Positions 8,977 through 17,134 are shown, numbered from the stretch's first letter. The stretch: 42,983 nt of DNA from Eubacterium sp. (GCA_017425345.1 JAFOML010000056.1:1-42983); one strand, 5' to 3'. Numbers and translations are program-made. Notes: a model not told the origin generated them from the sequence alone.

Positions 8977-10620
8977 TTACTTAATATACTTCTTAGCTCC
9001 TTCAATGATCTCCTCATTGAGGCCAAGCATTCTGGCTATATTGAGAGCATCCCGCGGGATCTCCCGATTTCCTTGGACTTCATACAGACTGTAGTCCATA
9101 TACTTGGAAATGATATTGATTCTTTCTCTCCTGTTGGCGCGCCGCAGTTCACTGTCCAGCTTGCGAAAGTCCGCGTTAGCCAGCCCGCGCACCTGCATAT
9201 TTACGATATCAGGCTCTTCCTTCACTGCATCGAAATGTGTTGTAATCAGAGAGATGTAAGGTTTCTCTCTGAGATAATCGATCAGACTCTTGGTCAGCGC
9301 CAGTCCTTCCACCGGATTGGTGCCGCTTGCGATCTCATCGATCAGGATGAAGGACCGGTCCTGACTTCTGTCCAGGATCTCCTTCAGCTCCTCCATCTCG
9401 CTTCCGAAGCTGGAAAGCCCTCTTTCTACTGACTGACTGTCGCCAATCAGGATCTGCATATAATTGGAAAGGCCGATCTTTGCTGATGTGCAGGGAACGA
9501 AGAATCCGTACTGAGCCAGCATCGGAACGAGCCCGGCAAGCTTCAGCGAGATGGTCTTTCCACCCATATTAGCACCTGTGATACAGGTGACTCCGTTTTT
9601 CAGACAAATACCTATCGGATGGTACTGTTTACCTTTAGCCCTGAGGATGTCCTCGACCTGCAGGTGTCTGCCCCCCTTAAAGACGATGACATGTTCCTCG
9701 GTGATCTCCGGTTTTACGCAATTATGCCTGATTCCATAAATTGCCTTAGCGAGTGTGAATTCCAGTTCACCGATCCGGCTGCAATTTTCCAGCAGGATTT
9801 TCTCATATCTGGAAATCCTTGCGGAAAGCTCTTTTCTCACCCGCAGTTCTTCTTCTTCGATCGAAACGATGACCCCATCCATCTGCCGGTCCAGCTCGTA
9901 GATATCCTCCGACTTTCCGAGCTGGAAAGTCACAGTCATGTAATCTTCCGAGATCTGTTCCAGATCTTCGATCTTCAGCGCCGTCTCCAGTTCTTCGCTG
10001 CCTTTGGAAAGGATCACGTCGAACTTCGGCGTCAGTACGATTCCGTACTGTTTTCGGATTTCTTCCTTTCTGGCCTTCTGCGCACGCCGGATCTGAACCT
10101 CATAGTCGTGCTTCTTTTTTCGCAGCTCTGCCAGTGTATCGGAGAAATCATTATAAATGTAGAAAGTATTCAACCGGTCTTTTCTGGGATCCAGAATGTC
10201 CAGAGCTGCTGTGACGTCATACGGGATCAGTTCTTCCGGGATCGCTTTCTCATCCTCCAGACAAAGCTTCCGGATGTTCGTCATCTCCAGGAGCTGGGTT
10301 TTGATCTCGAACAGCTCCACGACGGACAGCGTATTCGCTCCGCACCGCTGGATCGAATAGCTGAGGTCCTTCATACACATGAAGACCTCCTGCATCTTTC
10401 CGACCAGTCGTTCATGCGATGCGGCATACTGCGTCATGCGCTCGACACGGTCGAGTTCCTGCCGCAGATCGTCTTCCTCTCCGGGGAAGAACGGCCGCAG
10501 TTCTTTCAGCAGCTTCTGAGCGAACGGGGTCATGAGTTCCAGACCGTTCCGGACATAATCGAAGCCGGTCTCGCTTCTGGTTTTGACATTTGCCAGTCTT
10601 CTGTTTGAACCCTGTTTCAT
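8977..10620 (-). CDS. kamC: Lysine 5,6-aminomutase reactivase ATPase KamC (MutS-like)
   Basis: A 547-residue MutS-related ATPase without the DNA mismatch-recognition domain. Helical core and lever-like segments occupy about residues 20-300. A coiled-coil-like stretch rich in Arg/Lys/Glu lies near 165-190. The ABC-type ATPase has Walker A GANMGGKT at 349-356, Walker B ILIDEIASGTNP and the switch histidine in TTHF. Together with KamB it belongs to the factor that exchanges damaged cobalamin in 5,6-aminomutase. Its place directly before kamD supports this rather than a DNA repair role. The ribosome site is weak (AGAAGAG). kamB ends 12 bases upstream. Confidence 0.88.
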   Translation of the reverse strand: MKQGSNRRLANVKTRSETGFDYVRNGLELMTPFAQKLLKELRPFFPGEEDDLRQELDRVERMTQYAASHERLVGKMQEVFMCMKDLSYSIQRCGANTLSVVELFEIKTQLLEMTNIRKLCLEDEKAIPEELIPYDVTAALDILDPRKDRLNTFYIYNDFSDTLAELRKKKHDYEVQIRRAQKARKEEIRKQYGIVLTPKFDVILSKGSEELETALKIEDLEQISEDYMTVTFQLGKSEDIYELDRQMDGVIVSIEEEELRVRKELSARISRYEKILLENCSRIGELEFTLAKAIYGIRHNCVKPEITEEHVIVFKGGRHLQVEDILRAKGKQYHPIGICLKNGVTCITGANMGGKTISLKLAGLVPMLAQYGFFVPCTSAKIGLSNYMQILIGDSQSVERGLSSFGSEMEELKEILDRSQDRSFILIDEIASGTNPVEGLALTKSLIDYLREKPYISLITTHFDAVKEEPDIVNMQVRGLANADFRKLDSELRRANRRERINIISKYMDYSLYEVQGNREIPRDALNIARMLGLNEEIIEGAKKYIK

Positions 10621-10632
10621 CTCTTCTGCCTT

Positions 10633-11652
10633 TTACAATCTTACATCAATAACCGGAATATCAGGAATTGCCTCCTGCATGGCATCTCTCAGTGCCTTAT
10701 GTTCGAATGAATATCCACTCGGCGAGTACGGGTTGACCGTGACTGCCGCGATCTCAATATTCTTCAGGACATTGACTGTAAACCCTCTTTTGCACAGCTG
10801 TCTCCACCGCACGGAGTCTATGAAGATCCGCGTCGGATCCTTGAGGATAAAGCGCACCTGGCGCAGTTTCGGGAGCTGGATATCCGCGATCACGCTGTTT
10901 GTGAACGCTCCCGGTATATACACGTACCGGTCATCCTCCGAAATCGCATCATCGATGTACTTGCTCGCCCCAAGCCCGGTCGTCAGATCCAGACGTCTGG
11001 CATGATCGTGCTTGTCGATGATCACTACATGATCTTCCGCACCGTCACTGACCAGGAGCTCCCTGATATTCTCTTCCGGAAGTTCCGGTAGAGAGTACAG
11101 GTTCACGATGTGGCCGGTTTCCTCGACCACCTTATCCATTCTGCGGGATAATACGGCTCCGGTCGAAAGAATGATCGCATCCGATGTCTCCGGAGATGCG
11201 ATCGACTTGCGGTCGATCGCCCCGTCAATCATGATCAGCTCTGCACCCATGTCCAGCATCTTACCGCACAGCTTCTTGGTATCAGCCGTTGCTACGGGGC
11301 CGGCGATCTGCACATAGCCGCTGTCCGCGACTCTGCAAAGCATCAGTTCTCCAATTGCAGTTCCCATCCGCGTCATCTCCAGGATCTCCAGCCCGGCATC
11401 CGCCATTTCATACAGCTGATGCGGCACCGATACGATCGTATCCTCATAGAGATAGACCCGGGGTTTTTCTGTTCCTGTTACCAGGTCTGATGTCTCGCCG
11501 TCCCGGCCTGTTGAAGTGATCCCCAACCGGATGCATTCGTCATCCGCTTCCTCGATGAAGTAGTTCAAGGCCGTCGTCTTGCCGGCATTCTTGGACATGC
11601 CGACGATGGACAAAGTCTTGTATTTAGTTGAAAGATCGTAAATCAGGCCCAT
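10633..11652 (-). CDS. kamB: Lysine 5,6-aminomutase reactivase subunit KamB
   Basis: A protein of about 339 residues with a P-loop at 18-27 (GMSKNAGKTT) near its N-terminus and MIDGAIDRKSIASPE further in. This matches the KamB family found beside kamC in lysine-fermenting bacteria. It is thought to act with KamC to reactivate 5,6-aminomutase. The ATG at 11652 (MGLIYDLSTK) is preferred because AAAGGAA precedes it. The open frame continues upstream to 11712, but that extension (a Cys-rich segment starting MPSIGHAGK) looks like untranslated leader. A hairpin without a T-run lies in the gap to kamA. Confidence 0.85.
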   Translation of the reverse strand: MGLIYDLSTKYKTLSIVGMSKNAGKTTALNYFIEEADDECIRLGITSTGRDGETSDLVTGTEKPRVYLYEDTIVSVPHQLYEMADAGLEILEMTRMGTAIGELMLCRVADSGYVQIAGPVATADTKKLCGKMLDMGAELIMIDGAIDRKSIASPETSDAIILSTGAVLSRRMDKVVEETGHIVNLYSLPELPEENIRELLVSDGAEDHVVIIDKHDHARRLDLTTGLGASKYIDDAISEDDRYVYIPGAFTNSVIADIQLPKLRQVRFILKDPTRIFIDSVRWRQLCKRGFTVNVLKNIEIAAVTVNPYSPSGYSFEHKALRDAMQEAIPDIPVIDVRL

Positions 11653-11707
11653 GTCAATTCCTTTTTCAGGCGGACACGCTCCACACTTTCCAGCATGCCC
11701 TATACTT

Positions 11708-11737
11708 GGCATAGGGAGACCAATGTCTCCCTATGCC
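11708..11737 (-). repeat. Intergenic hairpin between kamA and kamB
   Basis: A perfect 13-bp inverted repeat, GGCATAGGGAGAC and GTCTCCCTATGCC, with loop CAAT. No T-run follows on the minus strand, so it is unlikely to be an intrinsic terminator. It could be a processing or stabilising element that separates kamA mRNA from the downstream genes (inference). Confidence 0.7.
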
Positions 11738-11763
11738 TTTCCTGCCAAAAAGCAGGTCTCTTA

Positions 11764-13026
11764 CTATTTGTGTTTGTTTCTCTCGTGTCTTGCCAGGTTG
11801 GACGGCTCCATGGATTTGATCTGGAGTCCTTCGCCCAGAGCAGATACGCCTTCGTACTTGTAGGTCTTTTTGCCGGTGCAGTAGTCGCACTTGCACGGAA
11901 GATCCGGCAGACGAGGCTGGGTGTAGGTCGTGATAACGCCCTCGTAGTTTCTGAGGATGACCTTGTCCGGTGTCTCGGAAATGACGTACTGCGGCTGTAC
12001 CGGTGTCTTTCCGCCGCCTCCCGGAGCGTCTACTACGAACGTCGGGATGCAGTATCCGGAGGTATGTCCTCTCAGACCTTCGATGATCTCAATGCCCTTT
12101 GCAACGGAGGTACGGAAGTGCTCGATACCTACGGACAGGTCACAGATGTAAATGTAGTACGGTCTTACTCTGTTCTTGACCAGCTCATGCACCAGATCTC
12201 TCATGATGTGCTTGCAGTCGTTGACACCGCGGAGCAGTACGGACTGGTTGCCCAGAGGAATACCAGCGTCAGCCAGCTTGCGCAGAGCTTCCTGTGCATC
12301 CGGAGTCATTTCCTTCGGATGGTTGAAGTGCGTGTTCAGCCATATCGGATGGTACTTCTTCAGCATGTTGACCAGGTTGTCGGTGATACGCATCGGCATA
12401 ACGACCGGAACTCTGGATCCGAGTCTGACGATCTCTACGTGGTCGATCTTTCTCAGTTCGCTGATGATGTATTCCAGTGTATCATCTTCAACACACAGCG
12501 CATCTCCGCCGGACAGCAGGACGTCTCTGACCTGCGGTGTTCTTCTGATGTAATCGATACATGCATCGATGTCTTCTCTGGATCTGGCGCCATCTGTCTC
12601 ACCGGCCAGTCTTCTTCTGGTGCAGTGACGGCAGTACATGGAGCACTGGTCTGTGATGAGGAACAGAACTCTGTCCGGATATCTGTGGGTCAGGCCCGGA
12701 GCCGGAGAGTCCGCATCCTCGTGCAGCGGATCTGCATCGTCTGCTTCCGAGCGGTGCATCTCAGCCAGCGTCGGAACAGCCTGCATTCTGACCGGATCTC
12801 TCGGATCGTCCGGATCCATCAGAGAAGCATAATACGGCGTGATTCCTACTCTGAATCCGCCGATAACCTTCTCGATGTCAGCTCTTTCTTCCGGTGTCAG
12901 ATTGATGACTGATGCGATCTCATCGACTGTGGACAGTCTGTGGGATACCTGCCAGTGCCAATCGTTCCACTGTTCATCGGTAACGTCCTTGAACAGAGGG
13001 ATGTCTTTCCAATTTCTGATTGCCAT
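11764..13026 (-). CDS. kamA: L-lysine 2,3-aminomutase
   Basis: Converts L-lysine to L-beta-lysine, the first step of the pathway, using radical SAM chemistry and PLP. The 420-residue protein has the cluster motif CX3CX2C at C128, C132, C135. The PLP lysine is K340 in APGGGGKT. Substrate-carboxylate partners D296 and D333 are present, and so are the zinc cysteines C271, C378, C380 and C383. All are offset by three from the characterised Clostridium subterminale enzyme. AGGAG precedes the ATG at 13026. It lies 121 bases after kdd, across a strong hairpin lacking a T-run. The full set of catalytic residues distinguishes it from EpmB-like or glutamate-mutase relatives. Confidence 0.97.
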   Translation of the reverse strand: MAIRNWKDIPLFKDVTDEQWNDWHWQVSHRLSTVDEIASVINLTPEERADIEKVIGGFRVGITPYYASLMDPDDPRDPVRMQAVPTLAEMHRSEADDADPLHEDADSPAPGLTHRYPDRVLFLITDQCSMYCRHCTRRRLAGETDGARSREDIDACIDYIRRTPQVRDVLLSGGDALCVEDDTLEYIISELRKIDHVEIVRLGSRVPVVMPMRITDNLVNMLKKYHPIWLNTHFNHPKEMTPDAQEALRKLADAGIPLGNQSVLLRGVNDCKHIMRDLVHELVKNRVRPYYIYICDLSVGIEHFRTSVAKGIEIIEGLRGHTSGYCIPTFVVDAPGGGGKTPVQPQYVISETPDKVILRNYEGVITTYTQPRLPDLPCKCDYCTGKKTYKYEGVSALGEGLQIKSMEPSNLARHERNKHK

Positions 13027-13079
13027 AATAAATCTCCTATTTTGATCGTATGATCCTGGATTGGTTAAACTTGTTACAA

Positions 13080-13107
13080 GGCAGGCAGCGCCAGCAGCGC
13101 TGCCTGC
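13080..13107 (-). repeat. Intergenic palindrome between kdd and kamA
   Basis: A perfect 11-bp stem, GCAGGCAGCGC and GCGCTGCCTGC, around CAGCA, without a following T-run on the minus strand. The 13-mer GGCAGGCAGCGCC at its left edge recurs in another intergenic palindrome at 22981-22993. This may be an mRNA processing hairpin or a small dispersed repeat. Confidence 0.65.
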
Positions 13108-13147
13108 ACATATTACCTAGATTCCGAATGTCTGTGAACTGCACAGA

Positions 13148-14209
13148 TTATGCGTACATCTCCTTGAACAGCTTCATGATTCCCGGGTGCTCTCTCAGAA
13201 CCTGCAGAGTAACCTCTGCGTGGCCCTTGGTGTAGCCGTTTCCGATGATCATGTTGACGTCCTTGCCTACGCCCTCAGCGCCCAGAGCAGCCTTGGTGAA
13301 GCTTGTAGCCATGGAGAAGAAGTAAACGGTTCCGTCGTCCTTGCAGGACAGGATGGAAGCCATCTCAGTGTTCTCGATGGATACGCAGTTGATAACGACG
13401 TCGCAGAGCTGTCCGTCAGTCAGCTCCATGATCTTCTCATACATTCCGACAGCATCGGTAGCGTCGATGTGGAAGTACTCGTCAGCCAGATCAAGAGCGC
13501 GAGCTCTGTCTTCGGACTTCTGGGAACCTGCAGCGCAGATAACCTTACCGGTAACGCCAACTCTCTTCTTTGCCTCATACAGGCAGAGCAGTCCGGACTT
13601 GCCGCCGCCGCCGATAACCAGTACAGTCTGGCCCAGCTGGCAGAGCTTAGCAGCCTGTGCCGGAGCACCTGCTACGTCCAGTGCGGACAGAGCGAGTCCT
13701 TCTTCCATGTCATCAGGCAGCTTAGCATAGATGCCGCTCTGGAACAGGATTGCGTGACCCTTGATGTCAACCTGGTCGATTGCCGGTCTCATCTCGAGGA
13801 TCTCGTCGATTACGAGCGGTGTCAGGGACAGGGATACCAGCGTTGCGATCTTGTCGCCGACCTTCAGGTCACCCTTCCATTCCGGTCCGATTTCCTCAAC
13901 AGTACCGATCAGCATTCCGCCGGAACCAGTCCAAGGATTCTTATGCTTACCAGCCTTGGCAACGATGCCCATCATGCACTCAGCAACCTTGTCCTTCTCT
14001 TCCTGTGTCTCGATTTCAGCCGGCTTCTTGTTCAGAACCTGCTTGCAGATCTCGGTAAAGGAAGCGGAGTCGATGTTCAGGGTCTTAACGTTGATCTTAA
14101 CTTCGTTGTCATAGATCTCCATATCGTTGTCGATAACGTCTGCTGGCTGCGGCAGAACTCCCTTAGGTGAAATGACTCTGTGTGTTCCGTACGGATTTCC
14201 TTTTTTCAT
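13148..14209 (-). CDS. kdd: L-erythro-3,5-diaminohexanoate dehydrogenase
   Basis: NAD-dependent oxidative deamination of 3,5-diaminohexanoate to 5-amino-3-oxohexanoate. The 353-residue protein has an N-terminal medium-chain-dehydrogenase-like catalytic domain (NPWTGSGGMLIGTVEEIG at 91-108) and a Rossmann domain with VIGGGGKSG at 198-206. It begins with ATG at 14209 after GAGGAGG. Upstream lie a sigma-A promoter, an 8-bp palindrome at the presumed transcript start and a GAAC-N8-GTTC dyad near -89. It heads the lysine operon. The N-terminal half of the neighbouring regulator is clearly homologous to it. Confidence 0.93.
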   Translation of the reverse strand: MKKGNPYGTHRVISPKGVLPQPADVIDNDMEIYDNEVKINVKTLNIDSASFTEICKQVLNKKPAEIETQEEKDKVAECMMGIVAKAGKHKNPWTGSGGMLIGTVEEIGPEWKGDLKVGDKIATLVSLSLTPLVIDEILEMRPAIDQVDIKGHAILFQSGIYAKLPDDMEEGLALSALDVAGAPAQAAKLCQLGQTVLVIGGGGKSGLLCLYEAKKRVGVTGKVICAAGSQKSEDRARALDLADEYFHIDATDAVGMYEKIMELTDGQLCDVVINCVSIENTEMASILSCKDDGTVYFFSMATSFTKAALGAEGVGKDVNMIIGNGYTKGHAEVTLQVLREHPGIMKLFKEMYA

Positions 14210-14260
14210 TTTTATATCCTCCTCAAGAAATGATTAAAAAAAGTTTATACATATTTACCC

Positions 14261-14278
14261 GTGGAGAGAACTCTCCAC
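14261..14278. promoter_or_regulatory. Palindrome at the kdd transcript start
   Basis: GTGGAGAG-AA-CTCTCCAC is a perfect 8-bp inverted repeat just downstream of the kdd -10 element, at about +2 to +19 of the predicted transcript. It may be an operator that blocks transcription or a 5'-end hairpin that stabilises the operon mRNA. The sequence cannot decide between these. Confidence 0.5.
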
Positions 14279-14286
14279 CTGATACC

Positions 14287-14315
14287 ATTATAAGATTCTG
14301 ACGATTCTGTGTCCA
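14287..14315 (-). promoter_or_regulatory. Sigma-A promoter of the kdd operon
   Basis: On the minus strand TGGACA (14315-14310) and TATAAT (14292-14287) are separated by 17 bases. The predicted start is near 14280, about 70 bases before the kdd ATG. No GG-N10-GC sigma-54 element was found in the 212-base gap. Confidence 0.7.
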
Positions 14316-14360
14316 CCTCGGAGAGCCCGTTTTTTGTGAATCATTTGACAAACTTCCAAA

Positions 14361-14380
14361 CGAACCATATTGTGTTCACC
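14361..14380. promoter_or_regulatory. Candidate activator-binding dyad upstream of kdd
   Basis: CGAAC-CATATTGT-GTTCACC contains the inverted repeat GAAC-N8-GTTC (14362-14377), centred about 89 bases upstream of the kdd start. The same architecture and flanks recur at 16532-16550 upstream of kal and the regulator gene. Confidence 0.55.
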
Positions 14381-14384
14381 CTGC

Positions 14385-14413
14385 AAAAAATCCGAACCGT
14401 TTCCGGTTCGGAT
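14385..14413 (-). terminator. Intrinsic terminator of the regulator gene
   Basis: On the minus strand ATCCGAACCG-GAAA-CGGTTCGGAT is a perfect 10-bp stem with a tetraloop and is followed by TTTTT. It lies 9 bases past the regulator stop codon and isolates that gene from kdd. Confidence 0.9.
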
Positions 14414-14421
14414 CCCGTGAA

Positions 14422-16509
14422 TCAGAGGTTGTATTTCTTCTTTTTCCGTACCAGCTGTGTCTGACTGATACCCACCGCCTTGGCGATCTTCCGGGTAGAA
14501 CCGTACTGCTCGCAGGCGTGCTTCAGGATGTTCCGCTCAAAATTCTGCACCATCTTCTCCAGATCCATGACCTGTCCTTCCGGATACTGCTCTGTATTCG
14601 CCTCGCTGCGGCTGTCAAAGATATCCCCGTGAAGCTCCTTCATGACATCAATCAGGGTAATCTGCTCCCGGTTCACAGAAATCATCAGGCGCTGAACCAC
14701 GTTTTCCAGCTCCCGGATGTTCCCTTCCCATTCGCACTGCTTGAGATACTCCACCGCGTCGCGGTCGATCCGCCGCTTCATCTCAAAGCGTTCTCCATAC
14801 TTATGCAGGAAGTGGTCGACCAGTGCCGGAATATCGCCGGTGCGATCCTTCAGACTCGGTACATGGATGCGCACCACGTTCAGGCGGTAGTAAAGGTCGC
14901 GGCGGAACTTCGCCTCCTCGATCCTCTGCTCCAGATCCCGGCTCGTGGCGGACAGCACGCGCACATTCGTCTTGATCGGCACATTGCCGCCAACCCGGAA
15001 GCACTCGCCGTCCTGCACAACACGCAGCAGCTTGGCCTGCATATCCGGGGACAGCTCTCCCACGTCATCGAGGAAGATACAGCCGTTATCCGCAAGCTCA
15101 AACAGGCCTTTATGCACCGTCGGCGCTTCTCCCGGCGCGGACCCAGGCGTCTCATAGCCGAAAAACTCACGCTCGATGCGGTCCGCGGAGATCGATGCGC
15201 AGTTCACCTTAATAAAAGGCTGCATCTTCCGCGCGCTGTTCTTGTATATGATATTGGCGACCTTCTCTTTTCCGACACCGGTCTCTCCGGTGATCAGCAC
15301 GTTGCAGTCATACTTGGAAACGGTAAGGATATCGTCCAGGACCTCGGCCATCGCACGGCTCTCGCAGACAAAATCCTCCAGCATCGTCTGCCTCTGCCCG
15401 CTGACTTCCCGAAGCCGCGACTGCCGGCCGACCGGATAGGACGGATCGTCATTCAATCCCACCTTCTGCCGGACTGCGCGTTCAATATACGGCGCAATAT
15501 CCCGCACCAGCTCATAATCGAACCGGTCGTAGCTCTCCACATAGCCGTCCGCGCAGCGGATATCCAGCCGTTTGGAGATCGACTCCGTGATATAGAGCGC
15601 GATGTTATAGTTATTGATCAGATTGGCAAAGATGACCGTTCCGCCGGAGCGGGTCGCCAGAATGTTGATCGTTTCCGCGCCGGGAATGTCCGCGCAGTTC
15701 ACGGACAGATCAAACGGCGCGCGCGACCTGATCTCGGACAGGCATTCCATCGGCTTGAGGATATCAACATACCGCACCTCTGTGAACACGTTATCCAGGA
15801 GCCGTTCGATCGAGCTTCCCTGCAGCGTCGCTTCCGTCTTCTGATCGAGAAGACAGATGATCTCCGCGTCTTCACGCGCCACCTTGCGGATCGCGCAGCC
15901 ATAGAACACATTCGTCAGCAGGTTGTTCCCGACGATCAGGAATTTCCTCTTGCCAACGGCTGTGCTGCTGATCTTCAGAAGCGTCCCGGACTCGTTCAGT
16001 GCGTAGAGCATGAGGTTCATCGGCACGTCCTCGGGCTTTTTCAGGACCGGGATCAGCGGGTACAAAATCGCGTACCCCTCCACCTCCACCTGACAATAGG
16101 TCCGATCCACCGAAATCACCCGGCTGATGTACAGCGGGATCGAAGTCAGCGACGCATTGCAGATGATCTCATCTCCCGGACGCAGCTTCGACCGCCTGGC
16201 CGCAAGATACTCGCTTCCGATTTCCTGTACCACACCGTACATAAGTCCGCCCGTATCCGTGACCGGATTGTGGAGCTTGCCGCGGCGGATCACGATATCC
16301 ATGATCTTCTGCTTGATCCGCTCATCGTTGTCATTCGCCTCAAGACAGATCTGCTTGAAGCTGGTTCCCTCAATGTGGAGCCTCTTCAGTTCGACCCGCA
16401 TCTCAAACGGCTGTATTTTCCGGTTATTATCCAGTTTCCAGGCGGAAGTCGGCAGCACATGCTGCGGTTCCAGCACCCGGTTCACGCCATAATCAAACGT
16501 CTGCATCAT
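14422..16509 (-). CDS. AAA+ (sigma-54-activator-like) regulator with Kdd-derived sensor domain
   Basis: A 695-residue regulator. Residues 1-345 align along their length with the neighbouring kdd product, for example NPVTDTGGLMYGVVQEIG at 81-98. The NAD loop GGGGKSG is replaced by GNNLLTN at 194-200, so it probably senses rather than catalyses. The AAA+ domain follows with Walker A GETGVGKE (408-415), Walker B CIFLDD (477-482) and arginine-finger region FRRDLYYRLNV. The C-terminus is a Fis-type helix-turn-helix (about 660-695). The loop that normally reads GAFTGA and touches sigma-54 is degenerate (GYETPGSAPGEAP), and both nearby lysine promoters are sigma-A type. It may therefore act on sigma-A polymerase, as TyrR does (inference). 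AGAGGTG precedes the ATG. It is divergent from kal. Confidence 0.85.
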   Translation of the reverse strand: MMQTFDYGVNRVLEPQHVLPTSAWKLDNNRKIQPFEMRVELKRLHIEGTSFKQICLEANDNDERIKQKIMDIVIRRGKLHNPVTDTGGLMYGVVQEIGSEYLAARRSKLRPGDEIICNASLTSIPLYISRVISVDRTYCQVEVEGYAILYPLIPVLKKPEDVPMNLMLYALNESGTLLKISSTAVGKRKFLIVGNNLLTNVFYGCAIRKVAREDAEIICLLDQKTEATLQGSSIERLLDNVFTEVRYVDILKPMECLSEIRSRAPFDLSVNCADIPGAETINILATRSGGTVIFANLINNYNIALYITESISKRLDIRCADGYVESYDRFDYELVRDIAPYIERAVRQKVGLNDDPSYPVGRQSRLREVSGQRQTMLEDFVCESRAMAEVLDDILTVSKYDCNVLITGETGVGKEKVANIIYKNSARKMQPFIKVNCASISADRIEREFFGYETPGSAPGEAPTVHKGLFELADNGCIFLDDVGELSPDMQAKLLRVVQDGECFRVGGNVPIKTNVRVLSATSRDLEQRIEEAKFRRDLYYRLNVVRIHVPSLKDRTGDIPALVDHFLHKYGERFEMKRRIDRDAVEYLKQCEWEGNIRELENVVQRLMISVNREQITLIDVMKELHGDIFDSRSEANTEQYPEGQVMDLEKMVQNFERNILKHACEQYGSTRKIAKAVGISQTQLVRKKKKYNL

Positions 16510-16531
16510 TTTCAGTTCACCTCTTTATCGC

Positions 16532-16550
16532 CGAACACAATTCGGTTCAC
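16532..16550. promoter_or_regulatory. Candidate regulator-binding dyad between the regulator gene and kal
   Basis: CGAAC-ACAATTCG-GTTCACC holds GAAC-N8-GTTC (16533-16548). It is centred about 95 bases upstream of the kal start and 24 bases before the regulator's own ATG. It shares architecture and outer bases with the kdd-upstream site and could serve activation of kal and autoregulation. Confidence 0.55.
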
Positions 16551-16600
16551 CCTCTTGATAGGTAAATCATAAACCATTTTCTGATATTTTGCAATTGATA

Positions 16601-16629
16601 TTTACAGAGCGCCGGCTTGCCGATATAAT
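16601..16629 (+). promoter_or_regulatory. Sigma-A promoter of kal
   Basis: TTTACA (16601-16606), a 17-base spacer and TATAAT (16624-16629). The predicted start near 16636 gives a leader of about 50 bases before the kal ATG. Confidence 0.75.
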
Positions 16630-16686
16630 GAACGTGTCAAATCAATCAAACATTTTGAAATCATAGAGGATAAGGAGTAAATACCA

Positions 16687-17079
16687 ATGGAAGAGAAAAT
16701 CACATCGATGATCAGAGTAAGAATGTCCGCTAAAGATGCTCATTACGGTGGAGAGCTGGTAGACGGAGCTCATATGGTTCACCTGTTCGGAGACGTAGCT
16801 ACCGAGCTGCTGATCAAGCTGGACGGAGATGAGGGTCTGTTCTGCGCTTATGATAACATCGAGTTCCTGGCACCGACTTATGCTGGCGACTACATCGAAG
16901 CTTACGGTGAGATCACCAAGATCGGAAACACCAGCCGCAAGATGAAGTTCGAGGCTCGCAAGGTTGTCGTTTCCAGAAAGGACATCAGCGCTTCCGCAGC
17001 TGACTTCCTGGAGGAGCCGATCGTTGTTGCAAGAGCAACCGGAACCTGCGTTACTCCGAAGGAATGCAAGAGAATCTAA
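16687..17079 (+). CDS. kal: 3-aminobutyryl-CoA ammonia-lyase
   Basis: Removes ammonia from L-3-aminobutyryl-CoA to give crotonyl-CoA in lysine fermentation. The 130-residue protein is a single hotdog domain. Its opening ([19 protein letters not shown]) and [18 protein letters not shown] are characteristic of Kal, and the length matches. AAGGAG lies 9 bases before the ATG. It is transcribed alone, divergent from the regulator, from its own promoter and stops at the terminator 17095-17117. Codon choice is strongly biased toward common codons, suggesting high expression. Kce, which makes its substrate, is not adjacent, although it usually is. Confidence 0.93.
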   Translation: MEEKITSMIRVRMSAKDAHYGGELVDGAHMVHLFGDVATELLIKLDGDEGLFCAYDNIEFLAPTYAGDYIEAYGEITKIGNTSRKMKFEARKVVVSRKDISASAADFLEEPIVVARATGTCVTPKECKRI

Positions 17080-17094
17080 TTGCAGACTTATACA

Positions 17095-17117
17095 GGCCGC
17101 CTGCGGGCGGCCTTTTT
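17095..17117 (+). terminator. Intrinsic terminator of kal
   Basis: GGCCGCC-TGC-GGGCGGCC stem followed by TTTTT, 15 bases after the kal stop codon. Confidence 0.88.
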
Positions 17118-17134
17118 CGTGGGCCGGACAGGCC

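Noticed and set aside
11695..12912. 405-codon plus-strand frame opposite kamA
   Set aside because: Antisense shadow of a highly conserved gene with strong codon bias; no supporting start signal.
11708..13107. Hairpins between kdd, kamA and kamB as transcription terminators
   Set aside because: Strong stems but no T-runs on the transcribed strand; the genes form a functional unit.
14518..16572. 684-codon plus-strand frame opposite the regulator gene
   Set aside because: Antisense shadow; the minus-strand frame encodes recognisable AAA+ and Kdd-like domains.
14210..16686. Sigma-54 (-24/-12) promoters upstream of kdd and kal
   Set aside because: No GG-N10-GC element in either gap; good sigma-A promoters are present instead.
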